Positions 25,746 through 34,266 of a stretch of 64,000 nucleotides of DNA are shown piece after piece. A program made the translations under genes and the position numbers. Source of the stretch: Amycolatopsis sp. NBC_00345. Lineage in GTDB: Bacteria > Actinomycetota > Actinomycetes > Mycobacteriales > Pseudonocardiaceae. Below the pieces are notes generated by a model. It was not told where the DNA came from. It saw nothing but the letters and a program-made list of their open reading frames with translations, and ran no database searches. The stretch lies in NCBI RefSeq assembly GCF_036116635.1, contig NZ_CP107995.1, positions 496,001-560,000 on the forward strand. Reading direction: 5' to 3'. Within the stretch, counting starts at the first letter, position 1. Every line of letters starts with the position of its first letter.

Positions 25746-26884
25746 ACCTGCCCGGCACGCGCAGCCTGCGGGCCCGGGTCACGATCCTGGCGACCGTGCT
25801 GGTGGCCGCGGCGGGCCTGCTGCTGCTGTGGCTCGCGTGGTCGCTCGTGGGCGACGCGGTGGCCGCCGTGCCGCACATGCCGCCCGGCACGATCGTGCGC
25901 GTGGACGGCGTCGACGTCGACGCGTCCACCCTCGCCGAGCACCTGCGCACCCACGCGGTGAACCGGGTGCTGCTCTTCGGCTCGCTGGCGTTCTGCTTCG
26001 TGGTGGCCGCGGCCGCGATCCTGGCCTGGACGTTCACCTCCCGGGTGCTGGCGCCGCTGCGCGAGATCACCGGCACCGCGCGGCGGCTGTCGGTGGAGTC
26101 GATGGGCGAGCGGATCGGCGACATCCGTTCGCGCGACGAGCTGGCCGAGCTGGCCGGCACCTTCGACGACATGCTCGACCGGCTGCAGGCGGCGTTCGAC
26201 GCGCAGCGGCACTTCGTCGCGAACGCCAGCCACGAGCTGCGCACCCCGCTTTCGGTGATCCGCACCGAACTGGACGTGACGCTGTCCGACGAGCAGGCCG
26301 ACGAGGCCGAGCTGCGCCGCATGGGCGGGGTGGTCCGCGACGCCACCGACCGCGCCGGGCAGCTGGTGAACTCGTTGCTGCTGCTCGCCCGGACCGACGG
26401 CGCGGGCCTCGCGGTGCGCGAGCAGGTTGACCTCGCCGTGCTCGTCGAGCGGGCCTGGGCGGCGGTGCGCTCGGAGGCCGCGCTGCGCAACCTGCGCGCG
26501 GAGTTCAGCGTCGCCGGCGCCCCGGCGTACGGCGACCCCGCCCTGCTGGAGCGGATCGCGGGCAACCTGGTGGAGAACGCCGTGCGCCACAACGTCGACG
26601 GCGGCTGGCTCGAGGTGGTCACCCAACCGGGCCCGCAGTGGTCGCTGCTGCGCGTGCGCTCCTCGGGCGGCCTGCTGGACCCGGGGGCGGTGCCGGAGCT
26701 GTTCGAGCCGTTCCGCCGCGCCGGCGTCGCCCGCACGGCCCGCACGGGCGCCGGCCTCGGCCTGTCCATCGTCCGCGCGGCGGTCCAGGCCCACGGCGGC
26801 ACGGTCGTCGCCGAACCCGTGGTGGGCGGCGGTTTGACGGTGGCGGTGCATTTGCCGGTGGGGCCGGGTGTAGCGCAGGTGTAG
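25742..26884 (+). CDS. Two-component sensor histidine kinase
   Basis: 380 aa, GTG start overlapping the regulator stop. Layout: membrane segment about residues 11-35, a short extracytoplasmic loop of about 45 residues (AAVPHMPPGTIVRVDGVDVDASTLAEHLRTHA), a second membrane segment about residues 78-100, HAMP (SRVLAPLREITGTARRLS), HisKA with phospho-His in FVANASHELRTPLSVIRTELD, and an HATPase domain with N box GNLVENAVRHN and GAGLGLSIVRAAVQAHGG. The very small sensor loop suggests that membrane or envelope state, or an accessory protein, is sensed. The 3' end runs into the vapB promoter. Confidence 0.9.
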   Translation: MNLPGTRSLRARVTILATVLVAAAGLLLLWLAWSLVGDAVAAVPHMPPGTIVRVDGVDVDASTLAEHLRTHAVNRVLLFGSLAFCFVVAAAAILAWTFTSRVLAPLREITGTARRLSVESMGERIGDIRSRDELAELAGTFDDMLDRLQAAFDAQRHFVANASHELRTPLSVIRTELDVTLSDEQADEAELRRMGGVVRDATDRAGQLVNSLLLLARTDGAGLAVREQVDLAVLVERAWAAVRSEAALRNLRAEFSVAGAPAYGDPALLERIAGNLVENAVRHNVDGGWLEVVTQPGPQWSLLRVRSSGGLLDPGAVPELFEPFRRAGVARTARTGAGLGLSIVRAAVQAHGGTVVAEPVVGGGLTVAVHLPVGPGVAQV

Positions 26885-26909
26885 CGCATAACCAAAAAAG
26901 CGCTACAAT
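26880..26909 (+). promoter_or_regulatory. Leaderless promoter and operator of the toxin-antitoxin operon
   Basis: TGTAGCGC (26880-26887) and GCGCTACA (26900-26907) are perfect inverted arms around an A-rich centre. The -10-like TACAAT (26904-26909) overlaps the right arm and lies 6 nt before the ATG at 26916, so transcription should begin at the start codon. An extra GTGTAGCGCA half-site lies at 26868-26877. The layout fits autorepression by the VapBC complex. Confidence 0.7.
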
Positions 26910-26915
26910 AGCCCT

Positions 26916-27197
26916 ATGGAAGCCATCATCGGCCAGCGCGAGCTCAGGAATGACAACGCGGAGATCATGCGCCGGGTCGAAGCAGGCGAGAGTTTCACCG
27001 TGACCCGCAACGGGAAGCCGGTCGCCGACCTGGTGCCCCACGTCGGCGAGGTCGACCGGGGCCGGACGCTGCGCGAGGTTCAGGCGAGCTTCGGCCGGCT
27101 GTCCCCGATGGACAGCGCCGAGTGGCGCCGTGAGCGCGAGGCGGCCGACGAGGTCTTCGGCGAAGACGACCCGCTGATCACCGAAGGCAGCCAGTGA
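26916..27197 (+). CDS. vapB: Phd/VapB-type antitoxin
   Basis: 93 aa. The N-terminal Phd/YefM fold starts MEAIIGQRELRNDNAEIMRRVEAGESFTVTRNGKPVADLVP, the classic prevent-host-death DNA-binding domain. The C-terminal part is acidic (ADEVFGEDDPLITEG) and should neutralise the PIN toxin. It overlaps the toxin gene by 4 nt. No Shine-Dalgarno is present, and the leaderless promoter described at 26880-26909 explains this. Confidence 0.92.
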   Translation: MEAIIGQRELRNDNAEIMRRVEAGESFTVTRNGKPVADLVPHVGEVDRGRTLREVQASFGRLSPMDSAEWRREREAADEVFGEDDPLITEGSQ

Positions 27198-27595
27198 CCT
27201 CGGGGGCGCGGGTACTGCTCGACACCTGCACGGTGATCGACCTCGAATGGCTCGATCTCGGCGCGTACGCCGATGCCCGGCCGGCCGTGAGCGCGGTGAC
27301 GGTCGCCGAGCTGGGCTACGGGCTGGACGTCGATGACCCGATCCGCCGCCTGGACCGGACGGAGCGGTTCTACGCCGTGCTCGACCACTTCGAGGTGCTC
27401 GCGTTCGACACCGCCGCGGCCAAGGTCTACGGCACGATGGCGGCGCTGGTGCGCCGGAACGGGCGCGATCCCCGCCCGCGCCGGATGGACCTGCAGATCG
27501 CCGCCACCGCGGCCGCGCACCGGCTGCCCCTGTTGACCCGCAACGGCAAGGACTTCGCCGGGCTGGAACGGCTGGTCCAGGTCGTCGGCCTCTGA
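27194..27595 (+). CDS. vapC: PIN-domain ribonuclease toxin (VapC family)
   Basis: 133 aa, GTG or ATG-like coupling to the antitoxin (4-nt overlap). PIN motifs: VLLDTCTVIDLEW (first catalytic Asp, with a Thr-Cys in place of the usual Thr/Ser), AVTVAELGYGLDVDD (Glu), RRMDLQIAATAAAH (Asp) and LLTRNGKDFAGLERL (final Asp). All acidic residues needed for Mg2+ are present, so the toxin should be an active RNase, probably cutting tRNA or rRNA. It sits between a two-component system and an FtsX-like gene as a typical small accessory insert. Confidence 0.92.
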   Translation: MTSGARVLLDTCTVIDLEWLDLGAYADARPAVSAVTVAELGYGLDVDDPIRRLDRTERFYAVLDHFEVLAFDTAAAKVYGTMAALVRRNGRDPRPRRMDLQIAATAAAHRLPLLTRNGKDFAGLERLVQVVGL

Positions 27596-27710
27596 ACCCT
27601 CCACTGAACCTCCACTGTGGACTCCGCTGGGAACTCCGCTGGGGACCGGCCGATGGCATGAGCAGGCCAGGCCGGGTGACGGGGGACCGCCGGTGTGTGA
27701 TGATCCGCGG

Positions 27711-28235
27711 ATGGGGAAACGCCTCTGGCTCCGGCTCGCCCCGTTCCTGGTGCTCGCGCTGGCCGCGGGCGCGGGGGCGGCATTCCTGGTCGCCGGGGCG
27801 GTCCGCACCCCGCCGCCGACGCTGCCGACGCTGCCGGTGGACACGAACCCCGTGCCGCTCGCCGGGCACACGGTGTGCGCCGGGGTGGAGCTGTCCTTCG
27901 ACACCGACCAGGCCATGACCCAGGCCTCGAAGACCTTTTCCGGCGACCCGAAGGCACGCCGCGTCTTCGTCGAGACCAAGGCGGAGGCCTACGCGCTGTT
28001 CAAGGAGATCTTCAAGGACAACCCCGAACTGCTGCGGAGCGTCGGGCCGGACGCGCTTCCGGCCTCGGTGATCCTGCTCCCGGTGCCCGGGGTCGAGCTG
28101 AAGGCTTACGCCGCCGAGCTGAAGCAGAGGTATCCCGGCACAGCCAAGGTCCAGACCCTCGACGGCGACGCACTGTCGGCCAAGGCACCGCCGGACAAGC
28201 GCTTGCCCGCTTGCCCGAGGGCGGGCGAGTACTGA
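27711..28235 (+). CDS. Stand-alone FtsX extracellular-domain-like protein
   Basis: 174 aa from ATG 27711; GTG 27693 is possible but neither has a good Shine-Dalgarno. A single N-terminal anchor (about residues 5-32, LWLRLAPFLVLALAAGAGAAFLVAGAV) is followed by a Pro-rich linker and a domain containing VELSFDTDQAMTQASKTF, VFVETKAEAYALFKEIFKDNPELLRSVGPDALPASVIL and LKQRYPG. This is the pattern of the FtsX extracellular domain that in full-length FtsX activates peptidoglycan hydrolases. The permease helices are absent. It may bind the same hydrolases, but its role is unknown. A terminator follows. Confidence 0.75.
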   Translation: MGKRLWLRLAPFLVLALAAGAGAAFLVAGAVRTPPPTLPTLPVDTNPVPLAGHTVCAGVELSFDTDQAMTQASKTFSGDPKARRVFVETKAEAYALFKEIFKDNPELLRSVGPDALPASVILLPVPGVELKAYAAELKQRYPGTAKVQTLDGDALSAKAPPDKRLPACPRAGEY

Positions 28236-28248
28236 GACGGACACAGCA

Positions 28249-28285
28249 AAGGCCTCCCCGCCGGAAGAACCGGCGGGGAGGCCTT
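28249..28285. terminator. Terminator between convergent genes
   Basis: AAGGCCTCCCCGCCGG (28249-28264) pairs perfectly with 28270-28285 around AAGAA. It lies between the FtsX-like gene and the convergent beta-oxidation operon. A short direct repeat of GGCCTTCGTGAACC-like sequence follows to 28310. Confidence 0.88.
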
Positions 28286-28311
28286 CGTGAACCACTGGCC
28301 TTCGTGAACCG

Positions 28312-30423
28312 CTAGGCCGTCGGCACCGACGCGACCCCCGGCGCGAGGAACGGCTTGCCGTTCACCCGCTCCGAGACGCCCGAGCGGTCCAGGTACGGCG
28401 TGATGCCACCGTTCCAGAACGGCCAGCCCGCACCCAGGATCAGGCACAGGTCTATGTCCTGGGCCTCCGCGACCACACCCTCGTCCAGCATGATGCGGAT
28501 CTCCTCGGCGATCGCCGCCAGCGCGCGCTCGCGCAGCTGCTCGGCGGTGGACGGCGAGTCCCCGCGCGTCCACAGTTCGGCGACCTCGGGGTCGATCGAC
28601 TGGTTCCCGGCGGAGTCCCAGGTCCAGACGCCCTTCTTGCCCGCCTGCACGAACTTGGCCAGGTTCTCGCTCACGGTGAAGCGGTCCGGGAACGAGCCGT
28701 GCAGCGTCTCGCCCACGTGCAGGGCGATCGCCGGGCCGACGAGCTGCATCAGCGTCAGCGGCGTCATCGGCAGGCCGAGCGGCTCCAGCGCGGAGTCGGC
28801 GACCTCGAAGGGCGTGCCCTCGTCGACGGCCACCAGCACCTCGCCGAGGAAACGCAGCAGCAGCCGGTTGACCACGAACGCGGTGGCGTCCTTCACCAGC
28901 ACACTGGACTTCTTCAGCTGCTTGCCGACCGAGAACGCGGTCGCCAGCGCCGCGTCGTCGGTCTTCTCGCCGCGCACGATCTCCAGCAGCGGCAGCACGG
29001 CCACCGGGTTGAAGAAGTGGAAGCCGACCACACGCTCCGGGTGCTGCAGCTTCGACGCCATCGCGCTGATCGACAGCGACGAGGTGTTCGTCGCCAGGAT
29101 CGCCTCGGGCGAAACGTGCTGCTCCAGCTCGGCGAACACCTGCTGTTTCACGCCCAGCTCTTCGAACACCGCCTCGATCACGAAGTCCGCGTCGGCGAAC
29201 GCGGCCTTGTCGAGCGAGCCGCTGACCAGTGCCTTGAGCCGGTTCGCGCCGTCCGGGGACAGACGCTTCCGGTCGAGCAGCTTGTCGATCTCGTCGTGGA
29301 CGTAGCCCACGCCCTTGTCCACGCGCGCCTGGTCGACGTCGGTGAGCACCACCGGCACCTTGAGGCGGCGCACGAACAGCAGCGCCAGCTGGCTGGCCAT
29401 CAGGCCGGCGCCGACGATGCCGACCTTGTTCACCTTGCGCGCCAAGGACTTGTCCGGCGCGCCGGCCGGCCGCTTCGCGCGCTTGTTGACCAGGTTGAAC
29501 GAGTACAGCCCGGCCCGCAGCTCGTCGGACATGAGCAGCTCGGCGAGCCCGTCGGTCTCGGCGGCGTAACCGCGGTCGAGATCGTTGGCCCGGGCCAGCT
29601 CCAGCAGCTCGACCGCCTTGGTGGCGCCCGGCGACGCGCCGTGCGTGCGACCGTCCACGATGGACTTCGCCCGCGCGACGGCCTTGTCCCACTCCTCGCC
29701 GCGGTCGATCTCGCGCCGCGCGGGGGTGACTTCGCCGCGCACGACCTTCGACAGCCACAGCAGCGACTGCTCGAGGTAGTCGGCCGAGCCGAACACCTCG
29801 TCGACGATGCCGAGCTCGGCCGCCTTCTTGACGTTGAGCATCTTGTTCTGCGCCAGCGCGTTCTCGATGATCACGGTGACGGCGGCGTCCGGCCCGATCA
29901 GGTTCGGCAGCAGCTGCGTGCCGCCCCAGCCCGGGAACAGGCCGAGGAAGACCTCCGGGAACGCGATCGCGGCGGTGCTCTCCGACAGCGTCCGGTAGTG
30001 GCAGGACAGCGCGAGCTCGAGCCCGCCGCCCATCACCGCGCCGTTGACGAAGCCGAACGTCGGGATCTTCGACTCGGTCAGCCGGCGGAACACGTCGTGG
30101 CCGGTCTGCGCGATCTCGCGCGCCAGCTTCGGGTCCGCCACGGCCTCGACGCCGGACAGGTCGGCGCCGACGGCGAAGATGAACGGCTTGCCGGTGACGG
30201 CGATCGCGGCCGGCTCGGCGGCGAACGCCTGGTCCAGCGCCGCGTTCAGCGACACCAGGCCCTGCGGGCCGAACGTGCTCGGCCGGGTGTGGTCGTGGCC
30301 GTTGTCCAGGGTGATGAGCGCGACCGGCTTCGCCAGCCCCGGCACCTTCACCAGGTTCGTGACGGCGGTGGTGACGACCTCGTCCGGGAACGCGGCCTTC
30401 GCCTCTTCAGCGGTGAACGTCAT
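28312..30423 (-). CDS. fadB: Fatty-acid oxidation multifunctional enzyme (enoyl-CoA hydratase / 3-hydroxyacyl-CoA dehydrogenase)
   Basis: 703 aa. The N-terminal crotonase domain (about residues 40-260) has GADLSGVEAV, FVNGAVMGGGLELALSCHYR and FPEVFLGLFPGWGGTQLLP with catalytic-type Glu residues. The central 3-hydroxyacyl-CoA dehydrogenase begins KVGIVGAGLMASQLALLFVR (NAD site) and has ATNTSSLSI, RVVGFHFFNPVAVLPLLEIVRG (catalytic His region) and VKDATAFVVNRLL. The C-terminal helical domains contain DEGTPFEVADSALEPLGLPMTP. It hydrates and oxidises acyl-CoA in beta-oxidation. It overlaps the thiolase gene by 1 nt (TAATG), the usual FadA-FadB pairing. Confidence 0.92.
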   Translation of the reverse strand: MTFTAEEAKAAFPDEVVTTAVTNLVKVPGLAKPVALITLDNGHDHTRPSTFGPQGLVSLNAALDQAFAAEPAAIAVTGKPFIFAVGADLSGVEAVADPKLAREIAQTGHDVFRRLTESKIPTFGFVNGAVMGGGLELALSCHYRTLSESTAAIAFPEVFLGLFPGWGGTQLLPNLIGPDAAVTVIIENALAQNKMLNVKKAAELGIVDEVFGSADYLEQSLLWLSKVVRGEVTPARREIDRGEEWDKAVARAKSIVDGRTHGASPGATKAVELLELARANDLDRGYAAETDGLAELLMSDELRAGLYSFNLVNKRAKRPAGAPDKSLARKVNKVGIVGAGLMASQLALLFVRRLKVPVVLTDVDQARVDKGVGYVHDEIDKLLDRKRLSPDGANRLKALVSGSLDKAAFADADFVIEAVFEELGVKQQVFAELEQHVSPEAILATNTSSLSISAMASKLQHPERVVGFHFFNPVAVLPLLEIVRGEKTDDAALATAFSVGKQLKKSSVLVKDATAFVVNRLLLRFLGEVLVAVDEGTPFEVADSALEPLGLPMTPLTLMQLVGPAIALHVGETLHGSFPDRFTVSENLAKFVQAGKKGVWTWDSAGNQSIDPEVAELWTRGDSPSTAEQLRERALAAIAEEIRIMLDEGVVAEAQDIDLCLILGAGWPFWNGGITPYLDRSGVSERVNGKPFLAPGVASVPTA

Positions 30424-31658
30424 TACTTCGCCCCCTCGAACGCCGGGTTCTCCCAGATCACGGTGCCGCCCATGCCGAGGCCGATGCACATCGTCGTCAT
30501 GCCGTAGCGGACGTCGGGCCGCTCGGCGAACTGGCGCGCCAGCTGCGTCATCAGCCGCACGCCGGACGAGGCCAGCGGGTGGCCGCAGGCGATCGCGCCG
30601 CCCCACTGGTTCACCCGCGGATCTTCGTCGGCGATGCCGAAGTGGTCGAGGAACGCGAGCACCTGCACCGCGAACGCCTCGTTGATCTCGAACAGGCCGA
30701 TGTCGTCGATCGACAGGCCGGTGCGCTTGAACAGCTTCTCGGTGGCCGGCACCGGGCCGATGCCCATGACCTCCGGGTCCACCCCGGCGAAGGAGTAGCC
30801 GATCAGCCGCATCGCGACGGGCAGTCCCAGCTCGCGGGCGGTTTCCTCGTCGGCGAGGATCGACGCGGTGGCACCGTCGTTGAGGCCCGCGGCGTTGCCC
30901 GCGGTGACCCGGCCGTGCGGGCGGAACGGCGTCTTCAGCTTCGCCAGCTGCTCGACGGTCGTGCCCGGGCGCGGCGGTTCGTCCTCGGTCGCGAGACCCC
31001 AGCCGAGTTCCTTCGACCGGGTCGCGACGGGCACCAGCTCCGGGCCGATCTTGCCGGTCTTCACGGCCTCGGCGTACCGCTCCTGGCTGCGCGCGGCGTA
31101 GGCGTCGGTGCGCTCCTTGGTGATCCCGGGGAACCGGTCGTGCAGGTTCTCCGCGGTCTGGCCCATCACCAGCGCGCTCGGGTCGACCAGCTTGTCGGCG
31201 ATGATGCGCGGGTTCGGGTCCACGCCCTCGCCCATCGGGTGCCGGCCCATGTGCTCGACGCCGCCCGCGATGGCGATGTCGTAGGCGCCGAAGCCGATCC
31301 CGCTCGCGGCGGTGGTGACGGCCGTCATCGCGCCCGCGCACATGCGGTCGATCGCGTAGCCCGGCACCGACTTCGGCAGCCCGGCCAGCAGCGCGGCCGT
31401 GCGCCCGATCGTCAGCCCCTGGTCGCCGATCTGCGTGGTCGCGGCGATGGCCACCTCGTCCACCCGCTCGGGCGGCAGCTCGGGGTGCCGCCGCAGCAGC
31501 TCTCGGATGGCGTTGACGACGAGGTCGTCCGCGCGGGTTCCGGCGTACATGCCCTTGTCGCCCGCCTTGCCGAAGGGGGTCCGTACCCCTTCGACGAACA
31601 CGACGTTCCGTACCCCTCGCGCGTTCGGCGCAAGCGGCGGCGTACCTGGTGCGGCCAC
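30423..31658 (-). CDS. fadA: Acetyl-CoA acyltransferase (thiolase)
   Basis: 411 aa, GTG start with AGGAG 6 nt upstream. Thiolase motifs: active-site Cys in YAIDRMCAGAMTAV (about residue 105), NEAFAVQVLAFLDHFG, GGAIACGHPLASSGVRL with the catalytic His, and a C-terminal TMCIGLGMGGTVIWE with the second Cys. It cleaves 3-ketoacyl-CoA. It is first in the fadA-fadB operon. A palindrome upstream (31705-31720) could be a fatty-acid-responsive operator. Confidence 0.93.
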   Translation of the reverse strand: MAAPGTPPLAPNARGVRNVVFVEGVRTPFGKAGDKGMYAGTRADDLVVNAIRELLRRHPELPPERVDEVAIAATTQIGDQGLTIGRTAALLAGLPKSVPGYAIDRMCAGAMTAVTTAASGIGFGAYDIAIAGGVEHMGRHPMGEGVDPNPRIIADKLVDPSALVMGQTAENLHDRFPGITKERTDAYAARSQERYAEAVKTGKIGPELVPVATRSKELGWGLATEDEPPRPGTTVEQLAKLKTPFRPHGRVTAGNAAGLNDGATASILADEETARELGLPVAMRLIGYSFAGVDPEVMGIGPVPATEKLFKRTGLSIDDIGLFEINEAFAVQVLAFLDHFGIADEDPRVNQWGGAIACGHPLASSGVRLMTQLARQFAERPDVRYGMTTMCIGLGMGGTVIWENPAFEGAK

Positions 31659-31704
31659 GAATGCTCCTGAAGTAGACAGAAATCCTGTCCGCAGGGTAGC
31701 CCTT

Positions 31705-31720
31705 GTTACCCACGGGTAAC
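31705..31720. promoter_or_regulatory. GTTACCC/GGGTAAC inverted repeat upstream of fadA
   Basis: GTTACCC (31705-31711), centre AC, GGGTAAC (31714-31720): a perfect 7-bp palindrome 47 nt upstream of the thiolase start. It is a good candidate for a TetR-type (FadR-like) operator controlling beta-oxidation. It also lies just beyond the stop of the gene ending at 31746. Confidence 0.5.
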
Positions 31721-31745
31721 CAGGGGAGTGGCCCGGTCGAGTGGG

Positions 31746-33008
31746 CTACGGCACACGGGCGGGTGCCGGCGCGGCCCAGACCCGCAGCCGTCCGCCGCCC
31801 AGCTCGGCGAACCGCCCGGTGACGGGATCGCCCGCGGTGGGCGCGAATCCCGCGACGAAGGCGGTCCGCGCGCCGGTCTCCGGTTCCCAGACCTCGAACC
31901 CGTCCGCGGCGCGTACGTGAAGCCGTCCGCCGAACGCCCACATCGGTCCCGCGGGCCCGGCGAAGACGCCCTTGCTCCGTCCGCTCGGGACATCGAACAG
32001 CTCCACGCCCTCGAGGACCTGCCTGTCGTCCGGCCCGACCCGCTGGAGGGCGAAGGTGCCCTCGTCCAGCCAGGCCATCGGCGTGGTCCAGAGGTAACCG
32101 CGGTCGGTGAGCGCCTGGTCGGGCTGGGCCGCGTGGTGGTCACCGCCCAGCCAGGCCTCGACGTCGATCAGCGCGGGGACGCCCGCCGGCTGCCAGACCC
32201 AGCCGTCGTCGACGAGCCGGCGGCCGGACGGGTTCGCTGACAGGCTGCCGTGGAAGTAGTCACTGCGAGGCCGCCGTGGGGAGTAGCCGACGTGGTAGTC
32301 ACTGCCGCGGTCGGTCAGCAGCCGTCCGGTGGCCGGGTCGAACGCGTCGAGCCGGTTCCAGGCGGTGGCGGCGACCACTTGGCCGCTGCCCAGGAACGCG
32401 AGCGGGAACGGCACCGTTTCGGCTTGGTAGTCGCCCCGGTCGAGCCGCAGCGTGACCGAGCCGGTGGCCAGGTCGAAGACCGCGCCGTGCCGCCCGAAGT
32501 CGGTGACCACGGCGGCGTGGCGGCCGTTCGGCGAGGTGTGCAGCGCGGGCCCGCGCGTGCGCCCGGCCCAGGTGTTCGGCGGCTCCTCGGGCAGCTCGAC
32601 CGGGCCGACCGGCTCGGGTGCGCCGTCGTCGGGAAGACGGACCAGCCCGTCCGTGGTGAGGGCCAGCCAGCCGCCGGGCAGCGGCGCGAGGCCGAGCGGT
32701 TCGACCGGGCAAGCGCTCGACGACCAGCTACCGCCGGGATCCGCGTCGCGGTACAGGACCTCCGCCTTGCCTCGCCAGCCTTCGAGGCTGAGGCCGCAGA
32801 AACTGAAGTCGTCGGCGCGTTCGGCACACCGCGCGCAGACGGCCACCGGACAGGCCGCCGGATCGTCCACACAGGACTCACACCGCAGGTGGTACTCGGT
32901 GCGGTGCCCGGTCAGCCGCCGGTAGTGCGAGGGCGGGTCGTCGGTGATGAGGTGCGGGCAGGCCCGGGTCCGCGCCGGTCCGGCGTGACCACAGGGCAGG
33001 GTTTCCAT
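31746..33008 (-). CDS. Uncharacterised Cys-rich / beta-propeller-like protein
   Basis: 420 aa from ATG 33008. The first 85 residues hold many Cys/His: LPCGHAG, RACPHLI, LRCESCVDDPAACPVAVCARCAER, resembling one or two zinc-binding knuckles. The remainder is rich in short beta-strand repeats with D-x-A-T-G turns (VFDLATGSVTLRL, AFDPATGRLLTD, VWEPETGARTAFV), the style of WD40/YVTN propellers. No signal peptide or membrane helix is seen. It lies 57 nt downstream of the TIR-domain gene on the same strand and may be co-transcribed. Function unknown; a sensor or scaffold is one possibility. Confidence 0.7.
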   Translation of the reverse strand: METLPCGHAGPARTRACPHLITDDPPSHYRRLTGHRTEYHLRCESCVDDPAACPVAVCARCAERADDFSFCGLSLEGWRGKAEVLYRDADPGGSWSSSACPVEPLGLAPLPGGWLALTTDGLVRLPDDGAPEPVGPVELPEEPPNTWAGRTRGPALHTSPNGRHAAVVTDFGRHGAVFDLATGSVTLRLDRGDYQAETVPFPLAFLGSGQVVAATAWNRLDAFDPATGRLLTDRGSDYHVGYSPRRPRSDYFHGSLSANPSGRRLVDDGWVWQPAGVPALIDVEAWLGGDHHAAQPDQALTDRGYLWTTPMAWLDEGTFALQRVGPDDRQVLEGVELFDVPSGRSKGVFAGPAGPMWAFGGRLHVRAADGFEVWEPETGARTAFVAGFAPTAGDPVTGRFAELGGGRLRVWAAPAPARVP

Positions 33009-33065
33009 CGCACCAATCTCGCCGGGGCGGGCCGGCGGCCGCACGCCCTTTTCGAACGCCCGCGC

Positions 33066-34136
33066 CTAGACCTCCACGTCGCGCAGCCGCCGCAGGGTCT
33101 GGATGCCGAGCTGAACCGATTGCGCGCCGAGCCGCAGCGGGCCGAGGGCGGCGCGCAGGGGAGCGTAGACGGCCTCCTCGTTCTGCTCGGTCTCCGCGAG
33201 GAATTCAGCGACCGAGGCCTCGACCGCCGCCAGCTTGTCGAGGACTTCGGCGAGCTGTGCGGACTCGGCGCGCACCGCTTCGACCTCCTCGGCGCTGCCC
33301 CGGACGGTCAGGTCCCTGAGGTACGCCCGCACGGCCGCCTCCACCTGGGCGGCCGTCAGCTCGAAGCCGGTTCCGGTCCGGCGGGCGCTGATCGCCAACG
33401 GCCTGATCCGCTGGGCCTCGGCGGCCCGGCCCTCGCGGCTCCGCCCGGCCGCCTCGGCCCGCCCGTCGTTCACCAGGCCGGTGATCTCGCCCAGGATCGT
33501 GTCGAAGTCCTGGACCTGCCGCTCGATCAGGCCGCTCAGCTCTTCGATCCGCTGGTCGAAGTCCCGCCGGTCGCCGCCGGACTCGTGCGCGCCGGGCCAG
33601 GTGAGCCGGTTTTCGGCCGCCTCGACGGCCTTGATCAGCTTGCCCGCGACCAGCTTGATCATCTGCCGGAACTCGGCGGTCCCCGGCCCCGAGACCACGG
33701 CCTCCTGGATGTCGACGTACTGCAGCTTCTCGACGACGCGGATGCACGCGTCGTCGCTGTCCCCGGTCAGGAAGTCGTGCCCGGCGACCATCAACGGGAG
33801 GATCAGGTCGGTCAGGCCGAGTTCCTTCGCGCGGGCGTAAAACGCGAGCAGCTCGTCACGGCAGGACGGGCTCTCCAGGAAGTAGTGCATGGTCACGACG
33901 GGGATGAAGACCGTCGCCGCGTCGAGGCCCTTCTCGATGCCGCGGCGCCAGTCCTGGCCCCAGGTGATCGTCTCGCGGTCCAGGAACAGGTCGACCTTGC
34001 GGCCGTGGCCCGCCGCGCAGTACTGCTGCAGCTTCTGCTTGAGCGGCGTGATGAAGCCGTCGAAGAGGTTGTCGTCCTCGTGCGTGAAGCTCAGGAAACA
34101 GCGGACCGCGGGTCGGTCGGACACGAAGTCGGTCAA
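33066..34136 (-). CDS. TIR-domain protein with C-terminal coiled coil
   Basis: 356 aa. The TTG start at 34136 has GGAGG 6 nt upstream, which supports it. Residues about 10-145 form a TIR domain: VRCFLSFTHEDDNLFDGFITPL (box 1), KVDLFLDRETITWGQDWRRGIEKGLDAATVFIPVVTMHYFLESPSCRDELLAFYARAKELG. The Glu in SPSCRDEL matches the catalytic Glu of NAD+-cleaving TIR domains. The rest (about 170-356) is acidic/Ala-rich helix likely to form a coiled coil. Many bacterial TIR proteins are phage-defence effectors that deplete NAD+. This one lacks an obvious sensor domain, so a partner (perhaps the downstream gene) would be needed. Confidence 0.85.
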   Translation of the reverse strand: MTDFVSDRPAVRCFLSFTHEDDNLFDGFITPLKQKLQQYCAAGHGRKVDLFLDRETITWGQDWRRGIEKGLDAATVFIPVVTMHYFLESPSCRDELLAFYARAKELGLTDLILPLMVAGHDFLTGDSDDACIRVVEKLQYVDIQEAVVSGPGTAEFRQMIKLVAGKLIKAVEAAENRLTWPGAHESGGDRRDFDQRIEELSGLIERQVQDFDTILGEITGLVNDGRAEAAGRSREGRAAEAQRIRPLAISARRTGTGFELTAAQVEAAVRAYLRDLTVRGSAEEVEAVRAESAQLAEVLDKLAAVEASVAEFLAETEQNEEAVYAPLRAALGPLRLGAQSVQLGIQTLRRLRDVEV

Positions 34137-34266
34137 GACCCACCTCCGGCTGGCTGGTCACGGCAGATTAAGCCGTCCGGCGGTCCCGGGGCAGGGGTGG
34201 CGAGAAGATGACCGGGAACTGTCCAGTCGTCCGGAATCTGGGCAGGAAGCCCGTCCGGAAGGCCAG

